A stretch of 64,000 bases of DNA from an uncultured Caulobacterales bacterium (GTDB lineage Bacteria; Pseudomonadota; Alphaproteobacteria; Caulobacterales; Maricaulaceae), in the NCBI GenBank assembly GCA_938009235.1, contig CALLIK010000010.1:1-64000 (forward strand), read 5' to 3'. The notes beneath the pieces are model-generated. The model made no database searches and had not been told where the DNA came from. It saw only the letters and a program-made list of their open reading frames with translations. The position numbers and the translations under genes are program-made. Positions 63,746 through 64,000 of this stretch are shown here, one piece after another. Every line of letters starts with the position of its first letter. Position 1 is the stretch's first letter.

Positions 63746-64000
63746 ATGAAAATCTCAGACATTGATCGTAAAATTCTACATGAACTCCAAACCAATTGCC
63801 GACAAAGCTCTGCAGCCATAGGAGAGAAAGTAGGCTTGTCACCCTCAGCCTGCCACAGGCGCATCGGCCTGCTGGAAGAGCGTGGCTTGATCGAAAGATA
63901 TGCCGCACGATTGAATGGGTCAAAGCTGGGGTTTGCCATGACCTTTTACGTAGAGGTCACGTTGGAAGGCCAAAGCGAGGCTATATTATCCGCATTTGAA
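63746..64000 (+). CDS. Lrp/AsnC-family regulator, cut by window end
   Basis: The first 85 residues of an Lrp/AsnC protein. They begin MKISDIDRKILHELQTNCRQ and the helix-turn-helix reads IGEKVGLSPSACHRRIGLLEERGLI, followed by the start of the ligand-binding RAM domain (MTFYVEVTLEG). Position and direction suggest it controls ald, as AldR does elsewhere. The 3' end lies outside the window. Confidence 0.9.
   Translation, partial: MKISDIDRKILHELQTNCRQSSAAIGEKVGLSPSACHRRIGLLEERGLIERYAARLNGSKLGFAMTFYVEVTLEGQSEAILSAFE

Overview
The window is about 64 kb of dense bacterial chromosome, roughly 50% GC. It looks like a dimorphic, Caulobacter-like marine alphaproteobacterium (Hyphomonadaceae, Maricaulales or a relative; this placement is inferred). 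The evidence is a CcrM-type GANTC adenine methyltransferase with a cluster of GANTC sites in front of it, CtrA-like boxes (one matches TTAAC-N6-TTAAC exactly), the gene order mutY-DUF721-DsbA-DsbA-smc, an F0-ATPase operon with b and b' subunits, aa3 oxidase genes interleaved with ctaB/ctaG/SURF1, and a split glycine decarboxylase (gcvPA/gcvPB). I saw no tRNA, rRNA, CRISPR array or complete insertion sequence.

Layout. 1-2050 is accessory: a non-coding repeat at the left edge, a ribbon-helix-helix membrane protein, an orphan gene, a secreted repeat protein and a 40-residue basic protein. 2100-5100 holds a phosphate transporter and a CsoR-controlled metal operon. 5090-6560 is an NsrR-controlled nitric-oxide module with a truncated hemoglobin. 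6700-8550 holds ccrM and a DUF2853 gene. 8568-15224 is mutY, DUF721, two thiol oxidoreductases and smc. 15633-18134 is atpI-B-E-F'-F. 18985-24116 is the glycine cleavage operon behind a tandem glycine riboswitch. 24237-32600 is housekeeping (argS, ispH, rnhA, an SPFH/NfeD pair, a peroxiredoxin, YqgE, RimJ-like). 32573-39703 is the cytochrome c oxidase cluster. 39915-53145 holds tldD, a POT transporter, an outer-membrane receptor, gshA, purD, a secreted amidohydrolase, two TerB-like paralogues, ribF and a MaoC protein. 53236-64000 holds a HAD phosphatase, a GFA protein, an ArsR/ATP-grasp operon, thiE, a Sel1 protein, an FAD oxidoreductase, a class II aldolase, galM, ald and the start of an Lrp-family regulator.

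Most of the window is ordinary core genome. The parts that merit attention are: (1) a diverged non-coding repeat of about 200 bp present in opposite orientations near 1-232 and 56371-56562, with a conserved hairpin loop and an associated 27-28-nt palindrome; (2) an ArsR regulator with a perfect 9-bp operator and an overlapping gene whose ATP-grasp motifs appear in circularly permuted order and which ends in C-S-P-N-C; (3) a CsoR operator lying across the start codon of the gene it should control; (4) two unannotated small membrane proteins inside the glycine cleavage operon; and (5) a perfect CtrA box 8 bp before an amidohydrolase start. Start sites were chosen from ribosome-binding sites, signal peptides and family lengths; where this shortens the longest open frame, the entry says so.
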